Source of the DNA: Calliopsis andreniformis | Taxonomy: Eukaryota; Arthropoda; Insecta; Hymenoptera; Andrenidae | DNA length: 64,000 bases | Direction: 5' to 3' | Assembly (NCBI RefSeq): GCF_051401765.1 | Contig: NW_027480423.1 | Span: 9,238,001 to 9,302,000, forward strand | In this document: piece after piece, positions 25,160-36,887 of the stretch | Position numbering within the stretch: position 1 is the stretch's first letter | Layout of the letters: each line of letters begins with the position of its first letter | Notes under the pieces: model-generated | Database searches by the model: none | What the model saw: only the letters and a program-made list of their open reading frames with translations | Told to the model about the DNA's origin: nothing | Made by a program: the position numbers and the translations under genes

Positions 25160-27278
25160 TGTATTTTATGCTTCTGGCGTTCGCTTCTTAGGCGCTAACT
25201 ATTCGATCTGGTGGAACAACGCCCTAGGGTAAAGCCTAGGTTGCCCGGAACGTAGAAATGACCATAACTTTTACACTGGTAGCAATTATTCGTATTATAC
25301 AATGGAAGAACTGTTGTCTTTATATTGTATTTTATGCTTCTGGCGTTGACTTCTTAGGCCCTAACTATTCGATCTGGTGGAGCAATGCCTCAGAGTTAAG
25401 TCTAGGTTCCCTGGAACGTACAAGTGACCATCAGTTTCACACGGGTTGCAATTATTCCTGTTATACGATGGAAAGTCTGTTGTATTTTTATTGCATTTTA
25501 TGCTTCTGGCGTTCACTTCCTAGGCCCTGACTATTCGTTCTGGTGGAACAACGCCCTAGGGTGAAGCCTAGGTTGCCCGGAACGTAGAAATGACCATAAC
25601 TTTTACACTGGTAGCAATTATTCGTTTTATACAATGGAAAAACTGTTCTATTTATTTTGTATTTTATGCTTCGGCCGTTGACTTCTAAGGCCCTAACTGT
25701 TTGATCTGGTGAAGCAACGCCCTAGAGTGAATCCTAGGTTGCCCGGAACGTAGAAATGACCATAACTTTTACACTGGTAGCAATTATTCGTTTTATACGA
25801 TGGAAAAACTGTTTTACTTGTATTGTATTTAATGCTTCTGGCGTTCACTTCCTAGGCCCTGACTATTCGATCTGGTGGACAATGCCCTAGGGTGAAGCCT
25901 AGGTTGCCCGGAGCGTAGAAATGACCATAACATTCACACTGGTTGAAATTATTCGTTTTATATGATGGAAAAGGTGTTGCATCTTTATTGTATTTTATGA
26001 TTCTGGCGTTGACTTCTAAGGCCCAAACTATTCAATCTGTTGGAGCAACTCCCTAGAGTGAAGCCTAGGTTGCTCGGAATGTAGAAATGACCATAACTTT
26101 CACACTGGTTGCAATTATTCGTTTTATACGATGGAAAAACTGTTGTATTTATATTGTATTTTATGCTTCTGGCTTTCACTTCCTAGGCCCTAACTATTCG
26201 ATCTGGTGGAACAACGCCCTGGGGTGAAGCCTAGGTTGCCCGGAACGTAGAAATGACCATAACTTTTACACTGGTAGCAATTATTCGTTTTATACGATGG
26301 AAAAACTGTTGTATCTATATCGTCTTTTATGCTTCGGGCGTTGACGTCTTAGGCCCTAACACTTCGATCTGGTAGAGCAACGCCCTACAGTGAAGCCTAG
26401 GTTGCTCGGAATATAGAAATGACCATAACTTTCACACTGGTTGCTATTATTCGTTTACTAGGATGGAAAAACTGTTGTATTTATATTGTATTTTATGCTT
26501 CTGGCGTTCACTTCTTAGGGCCTAACTATGCGATCTGATGGAACAATGCCCTAGGGTGAAGCCTAGGTTCCCCGGAACGTAGAAATGACCATAACTTTTA
26601 CACTGGTAGCAATTATTCGTTCTATACCATGGAAAAACTGTTCTATTTATTTTGTATTTTATGCTTCAGGCGTTGACTTCTATCGCCCTAACTGTTTGAT
26701 CTGGTGGAGCAACGCCCTAGAGTGAAGCCTAGGTTGCCCGGAACGTAGAAATGACCATTACTTTCACACTGTTTGCAATTATTCCTTTTATACGATGGAA
26801 AATCTGTTGTATTTATATTGTATTTTATGCTTCTGGCGTTCACTTCTTAGGCCCTAACTATTCGATCTGGTGGAACAACGGCCTAAGGTGAAGCCTAGGT
26901 TGCCCGCAACGTAGAAATGGCCATAACTTTTACACATGTAGCAATTATTCGTTTTATACAATGGAAAAACTGTTCTATTTATTTTGTATTTAATGCTTCG
27001 GGCGTTGGCTTCTAAGGCCCTAACTGTTTGATCTGGTGGACCAACGCCTTAGAGTGAAGCCTAGGTTGCCCGGAACGTAGAAATGACCATAGCTTTCACA
27101 CTGGTTGCTATTATTCGTTTTATACGATGGAAAAACTGTTATATTGATATTGTATTTTATGCTTCAGTCGTTGACATCTGAGGCCGTAGCTATTCGATGT
27201 GGTGGAAGAACGCCATAGAGTGGAGCCTAGGTTGCCCGGAACGTAGAAATGTCCATATCTTTCACACTGTTTGCAATT

Positions 27279-27295
27279 ATTCATTTTATACGGGG
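27279..27295 (+). other. CENP-B-box-like tract with intact CGGG
   Basis: ATTCATTTTATACGGGG keeps CGGG but has TTCA in place of TTCG, again 8 of 9. The same tract is at 55161-55177 in the partner block. I found no copy with both TTCG and CGGG intact. Confidence 0.38.
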
Positions 27296-27945
27296 GCAAA
27301 GCTGTTGCATTTATATTGTATTTTATGCTTCTGGCGTTGACTCCTTAGGCCCTAACCATTCGATCTGGTGGAGCAATGCCTCAGAGTTAAGTCTAGGGTG
27401 CCCGAAACGCCGAAATGATCATTACTTTCACGCAGGTTGCAATTATTCCTGTTATACGATGAAAAGACTGTTGTATTTTTATTGTATTTTATGCTTCAGT
27501 CGTAGGCTTCTAAGGCCGTGGCTATTCGATATGGTAGAGCACCGCCCTAGAGTGAAGCCTAGGTTTCTCGGAACGCAGAAATGACCACTACTTTCACACT
27601 GTTTGCAATTATTCATTTAATACGATGGAAAAGCTGTTGTATTTATATCGTATTTTATGCTTCGGGCGTTGACTTCTAAGGCCCTAGCTATTCGATCTAG
27701 TGGAGCAACGCCCTAGAGGGTAGCCTAGGTTGCCCGGAACGTAGAAATGACCATAGCTTTCACACTGGTTGCGATTATTCCTTTTATACGATGGAAAAGC
27801 TGTTGTATTTATATCGTATTTTATGCTTCGGGCGTTGACTTCTTTGGCCCTAACAATTCGATCTGGTGGAGCAACGCCCTAGAGTGAAGCATAGGTTCCC
27901 TGGAACGTACAAATGACCATCACTTTCACACGGGTTGCAATTATT

Positions 27946-27960
27946 CCTGTTTATAACAGG
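27946..27960. other. 15-nt perfect-arm palindrome from a 4-nt insertion
   Basis: The tract CCTGTTTATAACAGG has 6-bp arms (CCTGTT and AACAGG) around TAT. Sister monomers read CCTGTTATAGG, so four bases were added. It recurs at 55828-55842 in the partner block, so it predates that duplication. I see it nowhere else in the window. Confidence 0.85.
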
Positions 27961-28366
27961 ATGGAAAGACTGTTGCATTTTTATAGCATTTTATGCTTCT
28001 GGCATTCACTTCTTAGGCCCTGACTATTCGATCTGGTGGAACAACGCCCTAGGGTGAAGCCTAGGTTGCCCGGAACGTAGAAATGACCATAACTTTTACA
28101 CTGGTAGCAATTATTCGTTTTATACAATGGAAAAACTGTTCTATTTATTATGTATTTTATGCTTCGTGCGTTGACTTCTAAGGCCCTAACTGTTTGATCT
28201 GGTGTTGCAACGCCCTAGAGTGAAGCCTAGATTGCCCGGAACGTAGAAATGACAATTACTTTCACACTGTTTGCAATTATACCTTTTATACGATGCAAAA
28301 GCTGTTGTATTTATATCGTATTTTATGCTTCTGGCGTTGACTTCTAAGGACCTAACTATTCGATCT

Positions 28367-28532
28367 GGTGGAGCAACGCCCTAGAGTGAAGCCTAGGTTG
28401 CCCGGAACGTAGAAATGACCATAACTTTCACACTGGTTGCTATTATTCGTTTTATACGATGGAAAAACTGTTATATTTATATTGTATTTTATGCTTCAGG
28501 CGTTGACTTCTGAGGCCGCAGCTATTCGATGT
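28367..28532 (+). repeat. Representative 166-bp monomer (anatomy)
   Basis: This copy is close to the consensus and shows the parts of a monomer, numbered from GGTGGAGCAAC. Positions 26-31 hold CCTAGG, a palindrome kept in most copies. Positions 35-44 hold CCCGGAACGT. Position 49 starts an ATG frame that in the consensus runs 32 codons to TAA at 145-147; here the stop is TGA. Positions 79-95 hold the CENP-B-box-like tract. Positions 100-130 are T-rich. Positions 134-140 hold GCGTTGA and about 146-155 hold AAGGCCCTAA. The consensus has 32 C, 36 G and 7 CpG by hand count, so CpG is not depleted overall. The start point is an arbitrary phase. Confidence 0.9.
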
Positions 28533-29560
28533 TGTGGAAGATCGCCATAGAGTGAAGCCTAGGTTGCCCGGAACGTAGAAATGTCCATATCTTTCACACT
28601 GTTTGCAATAATTCATTTTATACGGTGGCAAAGCTGTTGCATTTATATTGTATTTTATGCTTCCGGCGTTGACTCCTTAGGCCCTAACTATTGGATATGG
28701 TGGAGCAATGCCTCAGAGTTAAGTCTAGGATGCCCGAAACGCCGAAATGATCATTACTTTCACGCTTGTTGCAATTATTCCTGTTGTACGATGAAAAGAC
28801 CGTTGTATTTTTATTGTATTTTATGCTTCAGGCGTAGGCTTCTAAGGCCGTAGCTATTGGATATGGTGGAGCACCGCCGTAGAGTGAAGCCTAGGTTGCT
28901 CGGAATATAGAAATGACCATAACTTTCACACTGGTTGCAATTATTCGTTTTCTACGATGGACAAACTGTTGTATTTATATTGTATTTTATGCTTCTGGCG
29001 TTCACTTCTTAGGGCCTAACTATTCGATCTGATGGAACAGTGCCCTAGGGTGAAGCCTAGGTTGCCCGGAACGTAAAAATGACCATAACCTTTACACTGG
29101 TAGCAATTATTCGTTTTATACAATGTAAAAACTGTTCTATTTATTTTGTATTTTATGCTTCGGGCGTTGACTTCTTTGGCCCTAACAATTCGATCTGGTG
29201 GAGGAACGCCCTAGAGTGAAGCATAGGTTCCCTGGAACGTACAAATGACCATCACTTTCACACGGGTTGCAATTATTCCTGTTATAGGATCGAAAGACTG
29301 TTGCATTTTTATTGCATTTTATGCTTCTGGCGCTCACTTCTTAGGCCCAGACTATTCGATCTGGTGGAACAACGGCCTAACGTGAAGCCTAGGTTGCCCG
29401 CAACGTAGAAATGGCCATAACTTTCACACTGGTTGCAATTATTTGTTTTATACGATGGAAAAGCTGTTGTATTTATATCGTATTTTATGCTTCTGGCGTT
29501 GACTTCTTAGGCCCTAACTGTTCCATCTGGTGGAACAACGCCCTAGGGTGAAGCCTAGGT

Positions 29561-31022
29561 TGCGCGGAAAGTAGAAATGACCATAACTTTCATACTGGTA
29601 GCAATTATTCGTTTTATACAATGGAAAAACCGTTCTATTTATTTTGTACTTTATGCTTAGGGCGTTGACTTCTAACGCCCTAACTGTTTGATCTGGTGGA
29701 GCATCGCCGTAGAGTGAAGCCTAGGTTGCCCGGAACGTAGAAATGACCATAACTTTCACACTGGTTGCTATTATTCGTTTTATACGATGGAAAGACTGTT
29801 GTATTTATATCGTATTTTATGCTTCTGGCGTTGACTTCTGAGGCCCTAACTATTCGAACAGGTGGAGCGATGCCTCAGAGTTAAGTCTAGGATGCCCGAA
29901 ACGCCGAAATGATCATTACTTTCACGCTTGTTGTAATTATTCCTGTTATAGGATGGAAAGACTGTTGTATATTTATTGTATTTTATACTTCAGGCGTTGA
30001 CTTCTGAGGCCGTAGCTATTCGATGTGGTGGAAGAACTCCATACAGTGAAGCCTAGATTGCCCGAAACGTAGAAATGACCATCACTTTCAAACTGGTTGC
30101 AATTAATCCTGTTATACGAAGGATAAACTGTTGTATTTTTATTGCATTTTATGCTTCGGGCGTTGACTTCTAAGGCCCTGACTATTCAATCTGTTGGAGC
30201 AACGTCCTAGAGTGAAGCCTAGGTTGCTCGGAATGTAGAAATGACCATAGCTTTCACACTGGTTGCAATTATTGGTTTTATATAATGGAAAAACTGTTGT
30301 ATTTATATTGTATTTTATGCTTCTGGCGTTCACTTCTTAGGCCCTAACTATTCGATCTGTTGGAGCAACGTCCTAGAGTGAAGCCTAGGTTGCTCGGAAT
30401 GTAGAAATGACCATAGCTTTCACACTGGTTGCAATTATTCGTTTTATACGATGGAAAAGCTGTTGTATTTATATTGTATTTTATGCTTCTGGCGTTCACT
30501 TCTTAGGCCCTAACTCTTCGATCTGGTGGAACAACGCCCTTGGGTGAAGCCTAGGTTGCCCGGAACGTAGAAATGACCATAACTTTTGCACTGGTAGCAA
30601 TTATTCGTTTTATACGATGGAAAAACTGTTGTATTTATATTGTTTTTTATGCTTCTGGCGTTGACTTCTTAGGTCCTAACTATTCGATCTGGTGGAGCAA
30701 TGCCTCAGAGTTAAGTCTAGGATGCCCGAAACGCCGAAATGATCATTACTTTCACTCTTGTTGCAATTATTCCTGTTATACGATGAAAAGACCGTTGTAT
30801 TTTTATTGTATTTAATGCTTCAGGCGTAGGCTTCTAAGGCCGTAGCTATTCGATATGGTGGAGCACCGCCCTAGAGTGAAGCCTAGGTTGCTCGGAATAC
30901 AGAAATGACCATAACTTTCACACTGGTTGCAATTATTCGTTTTCTACGATGGAAAAACTGTTGTATTTATATTGTATTTTAGGCTTCAGCGTTCACTTCT
31001 TAAGGCCTAACTATTCGATCTG
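29561..31022. repeat. 19-monomer-offset duplication, left copy
   Basis: Matches 32714-34175 at 3153 bp (19 x 166). Markers are CATACTGGTAGC, TTATGCTTAGGGCG, GGTGGAGCGATGCC (29861 and 33014), CGAAGGATAAACTG and TATATAATGGAAAAAC. It ends at about 31022, where this copy reads GATCTGATGGAAC and the other GATCTGGTAGAGC. Confidence 0.85.
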
Positions 31023-31850
31023 ATGGAACAATGCCCTAGGGTGAAGCCTAGGTTGCCCGGAACGTAAAAATGACCATAACTTTTACACTGGTACCAATTA
31101 TTCGTTTTATACAATGGAAAAACTGTTCTATTTATTTTGTATTTTATGCTTCGGGCGTTGACATCTTTGGCCCTAACAATTCGATCTGGTGGAGCAACGC
31201 CCTAGAGTGAAGCCTAGGTTCCCTGGAACGTACAAGTGACCATCACTTTCACACGGGTTGCAATTATTCCTGTTATACGATGGAAAGTCTGTTGTATTTT
31301 TATTGCATTTTATGCTTCGGGCGTTGACTTCTAAGGCCCTAACTATTCAATCTGTTGGAGCTACGCCCTAGAGTGAAGCCTAGGTTGTTCGGAATGTAGA
31401 TATGACCATAACTTTCACACTGGTTGCAATTATTCGTTTTATACGATGGAAAAACTGTTGTATTTATATTGTATTTTATGCTTCTGGCGTTCACTTCTTA
31501 GGCCCTAACTATTCGTTCTGGTGGAACAACGCCCTAGGGTGAAGCCTAGGTTGCCCGGAACGTAGAAATGACCATAACTTTTACACTGGTACCAACTATT
31601 CGTTTTATACAATGGAAAAACTGTTGTATTTATATTGTATTTTATGCTTCTGGCGTTGACTTCTTAGGCCCTAACTATTCCATCTGGTGGAACAACGCCC
31701 TAGGGTGAAGTCTAGGTTGCCCGGAAAGTAGAAATGACCATAACTTTCACACTGGTAGCAATTATTCGTTTTATACGATGGAAAAACTGTTCTATTTATT
31801 TTATACTTTATGCTTCGGGCGTTGACTTCTATGGCCCTAACTATTCGATC

Positions 31851-32710
31851 TGGTAGAGCAACGCCCTAGAGTGAAGCCTAGGTTGCCCGGAACGCAGAAA
31901 TGACCATTACTTGCACAGTGTTTGCAATTATTCATTTTATACGATGGCGAAGCTGTTGTATTTATATTGTATTTTATGCTTCCGGCGTTCACTTCTAACG
32001 CCGTAGCTATCAGATGTGGAGCAGCAACGCCCTAGAGTGACGCGTAGATTGCCAGGCACGCAGAAATGACCATTACATTCACAATGTTCGCAATCATTCA
32101 TTTTATACGATGGAAAAACTGTTGTACTTATATCGTATATTATTCTTCTGGCGTTAACTTCTTAGGCCCTAACTATTTCATCTGGTGGAGCACCGCCCTA
32201 GAGTGAAGCCAAGGTTGCCCGGAACGTAGACCATACCATCACCTTCACACTGGTGGTAAATATTCCTGTTATGCGATGGAAAAACTCTTGCATCTTTATT
32301 GTATTTTATGCTTCGGGTGTTGACCTCTAAGGCCCTAACTATTCGATCTGGTGGAGCAACGCCCTCGAGTGAAGCCTAGGTTGCCCGTAACGTAGAAATG
32401 ACCATAACTTTCACACTGGTTGCTATTATCCGTTGTAAACGATGGAAAAGCTGTGCTATTTATATTGCATTTTATGCTCCTGGCATTGAATTCTAAGTCC
32501 CTAGCTATTCGATCGGGTGGACCAACGCCCTAGAGTGAAGCCTAGGTTGCCCGGAACGTAGAAATGACCATTACTTGCACAGTGTTTGCAATTATTCCTT
32601 TTATACGATGGAAAAGCTGTTGTATTTACATTGTATTTTATGCTTCTGTCGTTCACTTCTTAGGCCCTAACTATTCGATCTGGTGGAACAACGCCCTAGG
32701 GTGAAGCCTA
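31851..32710. repeat. K core, copy 3 of 6
   Basis: Offset 10625 bp (64 monomers) from copy 2, with GTAGACC at 32226. It shares AGCTGTGCTATTTATATTG with copy 4 (AGCTGTTCTATTTATATTG in copies 1, 2 and 5), which marks copies 3 and 4 as each other's closest relatives. Confidence 0.88.
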
Positions 32711-32713
32711 GGT

Positions 32714-34175
32714 TGCCCGGAACGTAGAAATGACCATAACTTTCATACTGGTAGCAATTATTCGTTTTATACAATGGAAAAACCGTTCTATTTATTTTGT
32801 ACTTTATGCTTAGGGCGTTGACTTCTAACGCCCTAACTGTTTGATCTGGTGGAGCATCGCCGTAGAGTGAAGCCTAGGTTGCCCGGAACGTAGAAATGAC
32901 CATAACTTTCACACTGGTTGCTATTATTCGTTTTATACGATGGAAAGACTGTTGTATTTATATCGTATTTTATGCTTCTGGCGTTGACTTCTGAGGCCCT
33001 AACTATTCGAACAGGTGGAGCGATGCCTCAGAGTTAAGTCTAGGATGCCCGAAACGCCGAAATGATCATTACTTTCACGCTTGTTGTAATTATTCCTGTT
33101 ATAGGATGGAAAGACTGTTGTATATTTATTGTATTTTATACTTCAGGCGTTGACTTCTGAGGCCGTAGCTATTCGATGTGGTGGAAGAACTCCATACAGT
33201 GAAGCCTAGATTGCCCGAAACGTAGAAATGACCATCACTTTCAAACTGGTTGCAATTAATCCTGTTATACGAAGGATAAACTGTTGTATTTTTATTGCAT
33301 TTTATGCTTCGGGCGTTGACTTCTAAGGCCCTGACTATTCAATCTGTTGGAGCAACGTCCTAGAGTGAAGCCTAGGTTGCTCGGAATGTAGAAATGACCA
33401 TAGCTTTCACACTGGTTGCAATTATTGGTTTTATATAATGGAAAAACTGTTGTATTTATATTGTATTTTATGCTTCTGGCGTTCACTTCTTAGGCCCTAA
33501 CTATTCGATCTGTTGGAGCAACGTCCTAGAGTGAAGCCTAGGTTGCTCGGAATGTAGAAATGACCATAGCTTTCACACTGGTTGCAATTATTCGTTTTAT
33601 ACGATGGAAAAGCTGTTGTATTTATATTGTATTTTATGCTTCTGGCGTTCACTTCTTAGGCCCTAACTCTTCGATCTGGTGGAACAACGCCCTTGGGTGA
33701 AGCCTAGGTTGCCCGGAACGTAGAAATGACCATAACTTTTGCACTGGTAGCAATTATTCGTTTTATACGATGGAAAAACTGTTGTATTTATATTGTTTTT
33801 TATGCTTCTGGCGTTGACTTCTTAGGTCCTAACTATTCGATCTGGTGGAGCAATGCCTCAGAGTTAAGTCTAGGATGCCCGAAACGCCGAAATGATCATT
33901 ACTTTCACTCTTGTTGCAATTATTCCTGTTATACGATGAAAAGACCGTTGTATTTTTATTGTATTTAATGCTTCAGGCGTAGGCTTCTAAGGCCGTAGCT
34001 ATTCGATATGGTGGAGCACCGCCCTAGAGTGAAGCCTAGGTTGCTCGGAATACAGAAATGACCATAACTTTCACACTGGTTGCAATTATTCGTTTTCTAC
34101 GATGGAAAAACTGTTGTATTTATATTGTATTTTAGGCTTCAGCGTTCACTTCTTAAGGCCTAACTATTCGATCTG
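32714..34175. repeat. 19-monomer-offset duplication, right copy
   Basis: Partner of 29561-31022. It is bounded on both sides by in-register switches to K-type sequence (about 32737 on the left, 34174 on the right), so K copies 3 and 4 flank it. Confidence 0.85.
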
Positions 34176-35033
34176 GTAGAGCAACGCCCTAGAGTGAAGC
34201 CTAGGTTGCCCGGAACGCAGAAATGACCATTACTTGCACAGTGTTTGCAATTATTCATTTTATACGATGGCGAAGCTGTTGTATTTATATTGTATTTTAT
34301 GCTTCCGGCGTTCACTTCTAACGCCGTAGCTATCAGATGTGGAGCAGCAACGCCCTAGAGTGACGCGTAGATTGCCAGGCACGCAGAAATGACCATTACA
34401 TTCACAATGTTCGCAATCATTCATTTTATACGATGGAAAAACTGTTGTACTTATATCGTATATTATTCTTCTGGCGTTAACTTCTTAGGCCCTAACTATT
34501 TCATCTGGTGGAGCACCGCCCTAGAGTGAAGCCAAGGTTGCCCGGAACGTAGACCATACCATCACCTTCACACTGGTGGTAAATATTCCTGTTATGCGAT
34601 GGAAAAACTCTTGCATCTTTATTGTATTTTATGCTTCGGGTGTTGACCTCTAAGGCCCTAACTATTCGATCTGGTGGAGCAACGCCCTCGAGTGAAGCCT
34701 AGGTTGCCCGTAACGTAGAAATGACCATAACTTTCACACTGGTTGCTATTATCCGTTGTAAACGATGGAAAAGCTGTGCTATTTATATTGCATTTTATGC
34801 TCCTGGCATTGAATTCTAAGTCCCTAGCTATTCGATCGGGTGGACCAACGCCCTAGAGTGAAGCCTAGGTTGCCCGGAACGTAGAAATGACCATTACTTG
34901 CACAGTGTTTGCAATTATTCCTTTTATACGATGGAAAAGCTGTTGTATTTACATTGTATTTTATGCTTCTGTCGTTCACTTCTTAGGCCCTAACTATTCG
35001 ATCTGGTGGAACAACGCCCTAGGGTGAAGCCTA
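34174..35033. repeat. K core, copy 4 of 6
   Basis: Offset 2323 bp (14 monomers) from copy 3. It is joined at its left end directly to the CTTAAGGCCTAAC monomer, skipping the eight or so monomers that precede K core elsewhere. The join at about 34174 is in register. Confidence 0.88.
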
Positions 35034-35714
35034 GGTTGCCCGGAACGTAGAAATGACCATCACTTTCAAACTGGTTGCAATTAATCCTGTTATACGATGG
35101 AAAAACTGTTGTATTTTTATTGCATTTTATGCTTCGGGCGTTGACTTCTAAGCCCCAAACTATTCAATCTGTTGGAGCAACGCCCTAGAGTGAAGCCTGT
35201 GTTGCCCGGAACGTAGAAATGACCATAACCTTAACACTGGTTGCAATTATCCCTTTTATACGATGGAAAAACTGTTGTAGTTTTATTGTATTTTATGCTT
35301 CAGGCGTTGAATTCATAGGCCCTAACTATTCGATCTGGTGGAGCAACGCCCTAGAGTGAAGCCTCGGTTGCCCGGAACGTAGATGTGACCATTACTTTCT
35401 CACTGTTTGCAATTATTCATTCTTTACGTTGGATAAGCTGTTGTATTTATATTGTATTTTATGCTTCTGGCGTTGACTGCTAAGGTCGTAGCTATTAGAT
35501 GTGGTGGAGCAACGCCCTAGAGTCAAGCCTAGGTTGCCCGGAACGTAGAAATAACCATAACTTTTACACTGGTAGCAATTATTCGTTTTATACGATGGAA
35601 AAACTGTTGTATTTATATTGTATTTAATGCTTGTGGCGTTCACTTCTTAGGCCCTAACTGTTTGATCTGGTGAAGCAACGCCCTAGAGTGCAGCCTAGGT
35701 TGCCCGGTACGTAG

Positions 35715-36005
35715 AAATGACCATAAGTTTCATACTGGTTGCAATTAATCGTTTTATACGATGGAAAAACTGTTGTATTTATATTGTATTTTATGCTTGT
35801 GGCGTTGACTTCTAAGGCCCTAATTATTCGAATTGGTGGAGCAATGCCTCAGAGTTAAGTCTAGGATCCCCGAAACGCCGAAATGATCATTACCTTCACG
35901 CTTGTTGCAATTATTCCTGTTATACGATGATAAGACTGTTGTATTTTTATTGTATTTTATGCTTCAGGCGTGGACTTCTGAGGCCGTAGCTATTCGATGT
36001 GGTGG
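35715..36005. repeat. Segment shared with 58785-59075
   Basis: Shares CCATAAGTTTCATACTGG, GCTTGTGGCGTTGAC, CTAATTATTCGAATTGG, TCTAGGATCCCCG and GATGATAAGACTG with 58785-59075, offset 23070 bp (139 monomers). The ends switch to unrelated monomer types in register. Confidence 0.8.
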
Positions 36006-36887
36006 AGCAACGCCCTAGGGTGAAGCCTAGGTTGCCCGGAACGTAGAAATGACCATTATTTTCACACTGTTTGCAAATATTCCTTTTATACGATGGAAAA
36101 GCTGTTGTATTTATATCGTATTTTATGCTTCTGGCGTTGACTTCTAAGGCCCTAGCTATTCGATCTAGTGGAGTAACGCCCTAGAGTGAAGCATAGGTTT
36201 CCCGGAACGTAGAAATGACCATCACTTTCAAGCTGGTTGCAATTAATCCTGTTATATGATGGAAAAATCTTTGTATTTTTATTGCATTTTTTGCTTCGGG
36301 CGTTGACTTCTAAGGCCCTGACTATACAATCTGTTGGAGCAACTCCCTAGAGTGAAGCCTAGGTTGCTCGGAATGTAGAAATGACCATAGCTTTCACACT
36401 GGTTGCAATTATTCGTTTTATACGATGGAAAAACTGTTGTATTTATATTGCATTTTATGCTTCTGGCGTTCACTTCTTAGGCCCTAACTATTCGATCTGG
36501 TGGAACAACGCCCTAGGGTGAAGCCTAGGTGGCCCGGAACGTAGAAATGACCATAACTTTTACACTGGTAACAATTATTCGTTTTATACAATGGAAAAAC
36601 TGTTCTATTTATTTTGTATTTTATGCTTCGGGCGTTGACTTCTAAGGCCCTGACTATTCAATCTGTTGGAGCAACGCCCTAGAGTGAAGCCTAGGTTGCT
36701 CGGAATGTAGAAATGACCATAGCTTTCACACTGGTTGCAATTATTCGTTTTATACGATGGAAAAACTGTTGTATTTATATTGTATTTTATGCTTCTGGCG
36801 TTCACTTCTTAGGCCCTAACTATTCGATCTGGTGGAACAACGCCCTAGTGTGAAGCCTAGGTTGCTCGGAATACAGAAATGACCATA

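Larger units (their letters stand above)
25160..30358. repeat. 5.2-kb duplicated block, left copy (partner 52711-58240)
   Basis: Near-identical to 52711-58240. The offset is 27551 bp (166 monomers) up to about 26390 and 27882 bp (168 monomers) after it, so the right copy carries one extra dimer. Shared rare markers are GTTCGCTTCTTAGGCGC, TTTACTAGGATGG, GAGTGGAGCC, TATACGGGGGCAAAG and the four-base insertion near 27950. The block ends at about 30358, where this copy reads GATCTGTTGGAGC and the other GATCTGGTGGAAC. Confidence 0.88.
30359..36479. repeat. Mosaic of H, K and neighbouring-block pieces
   Basis: Composed of K-related sequence 30500-32710 (offset 10625 bp from 19875-22085), the 19-monomer duplicate 32714-34175, K core copy 4, then 35034-35218 matching about 16098-16281, 35222-35390 matching 11331-11500, and 35715-36005 matching 58785-59075. 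The remainder to 36479 resembles H-type monomers with more private changes. Nothing but satellite is present. Confidence 0.8.

Noticed and set aside
27946..27960. Palindrome as a transcription terminator
   Set aside because: Arms are only 6 bp, there is no transcription unit upstream, and it occurs in just one monomer and its duplicate.
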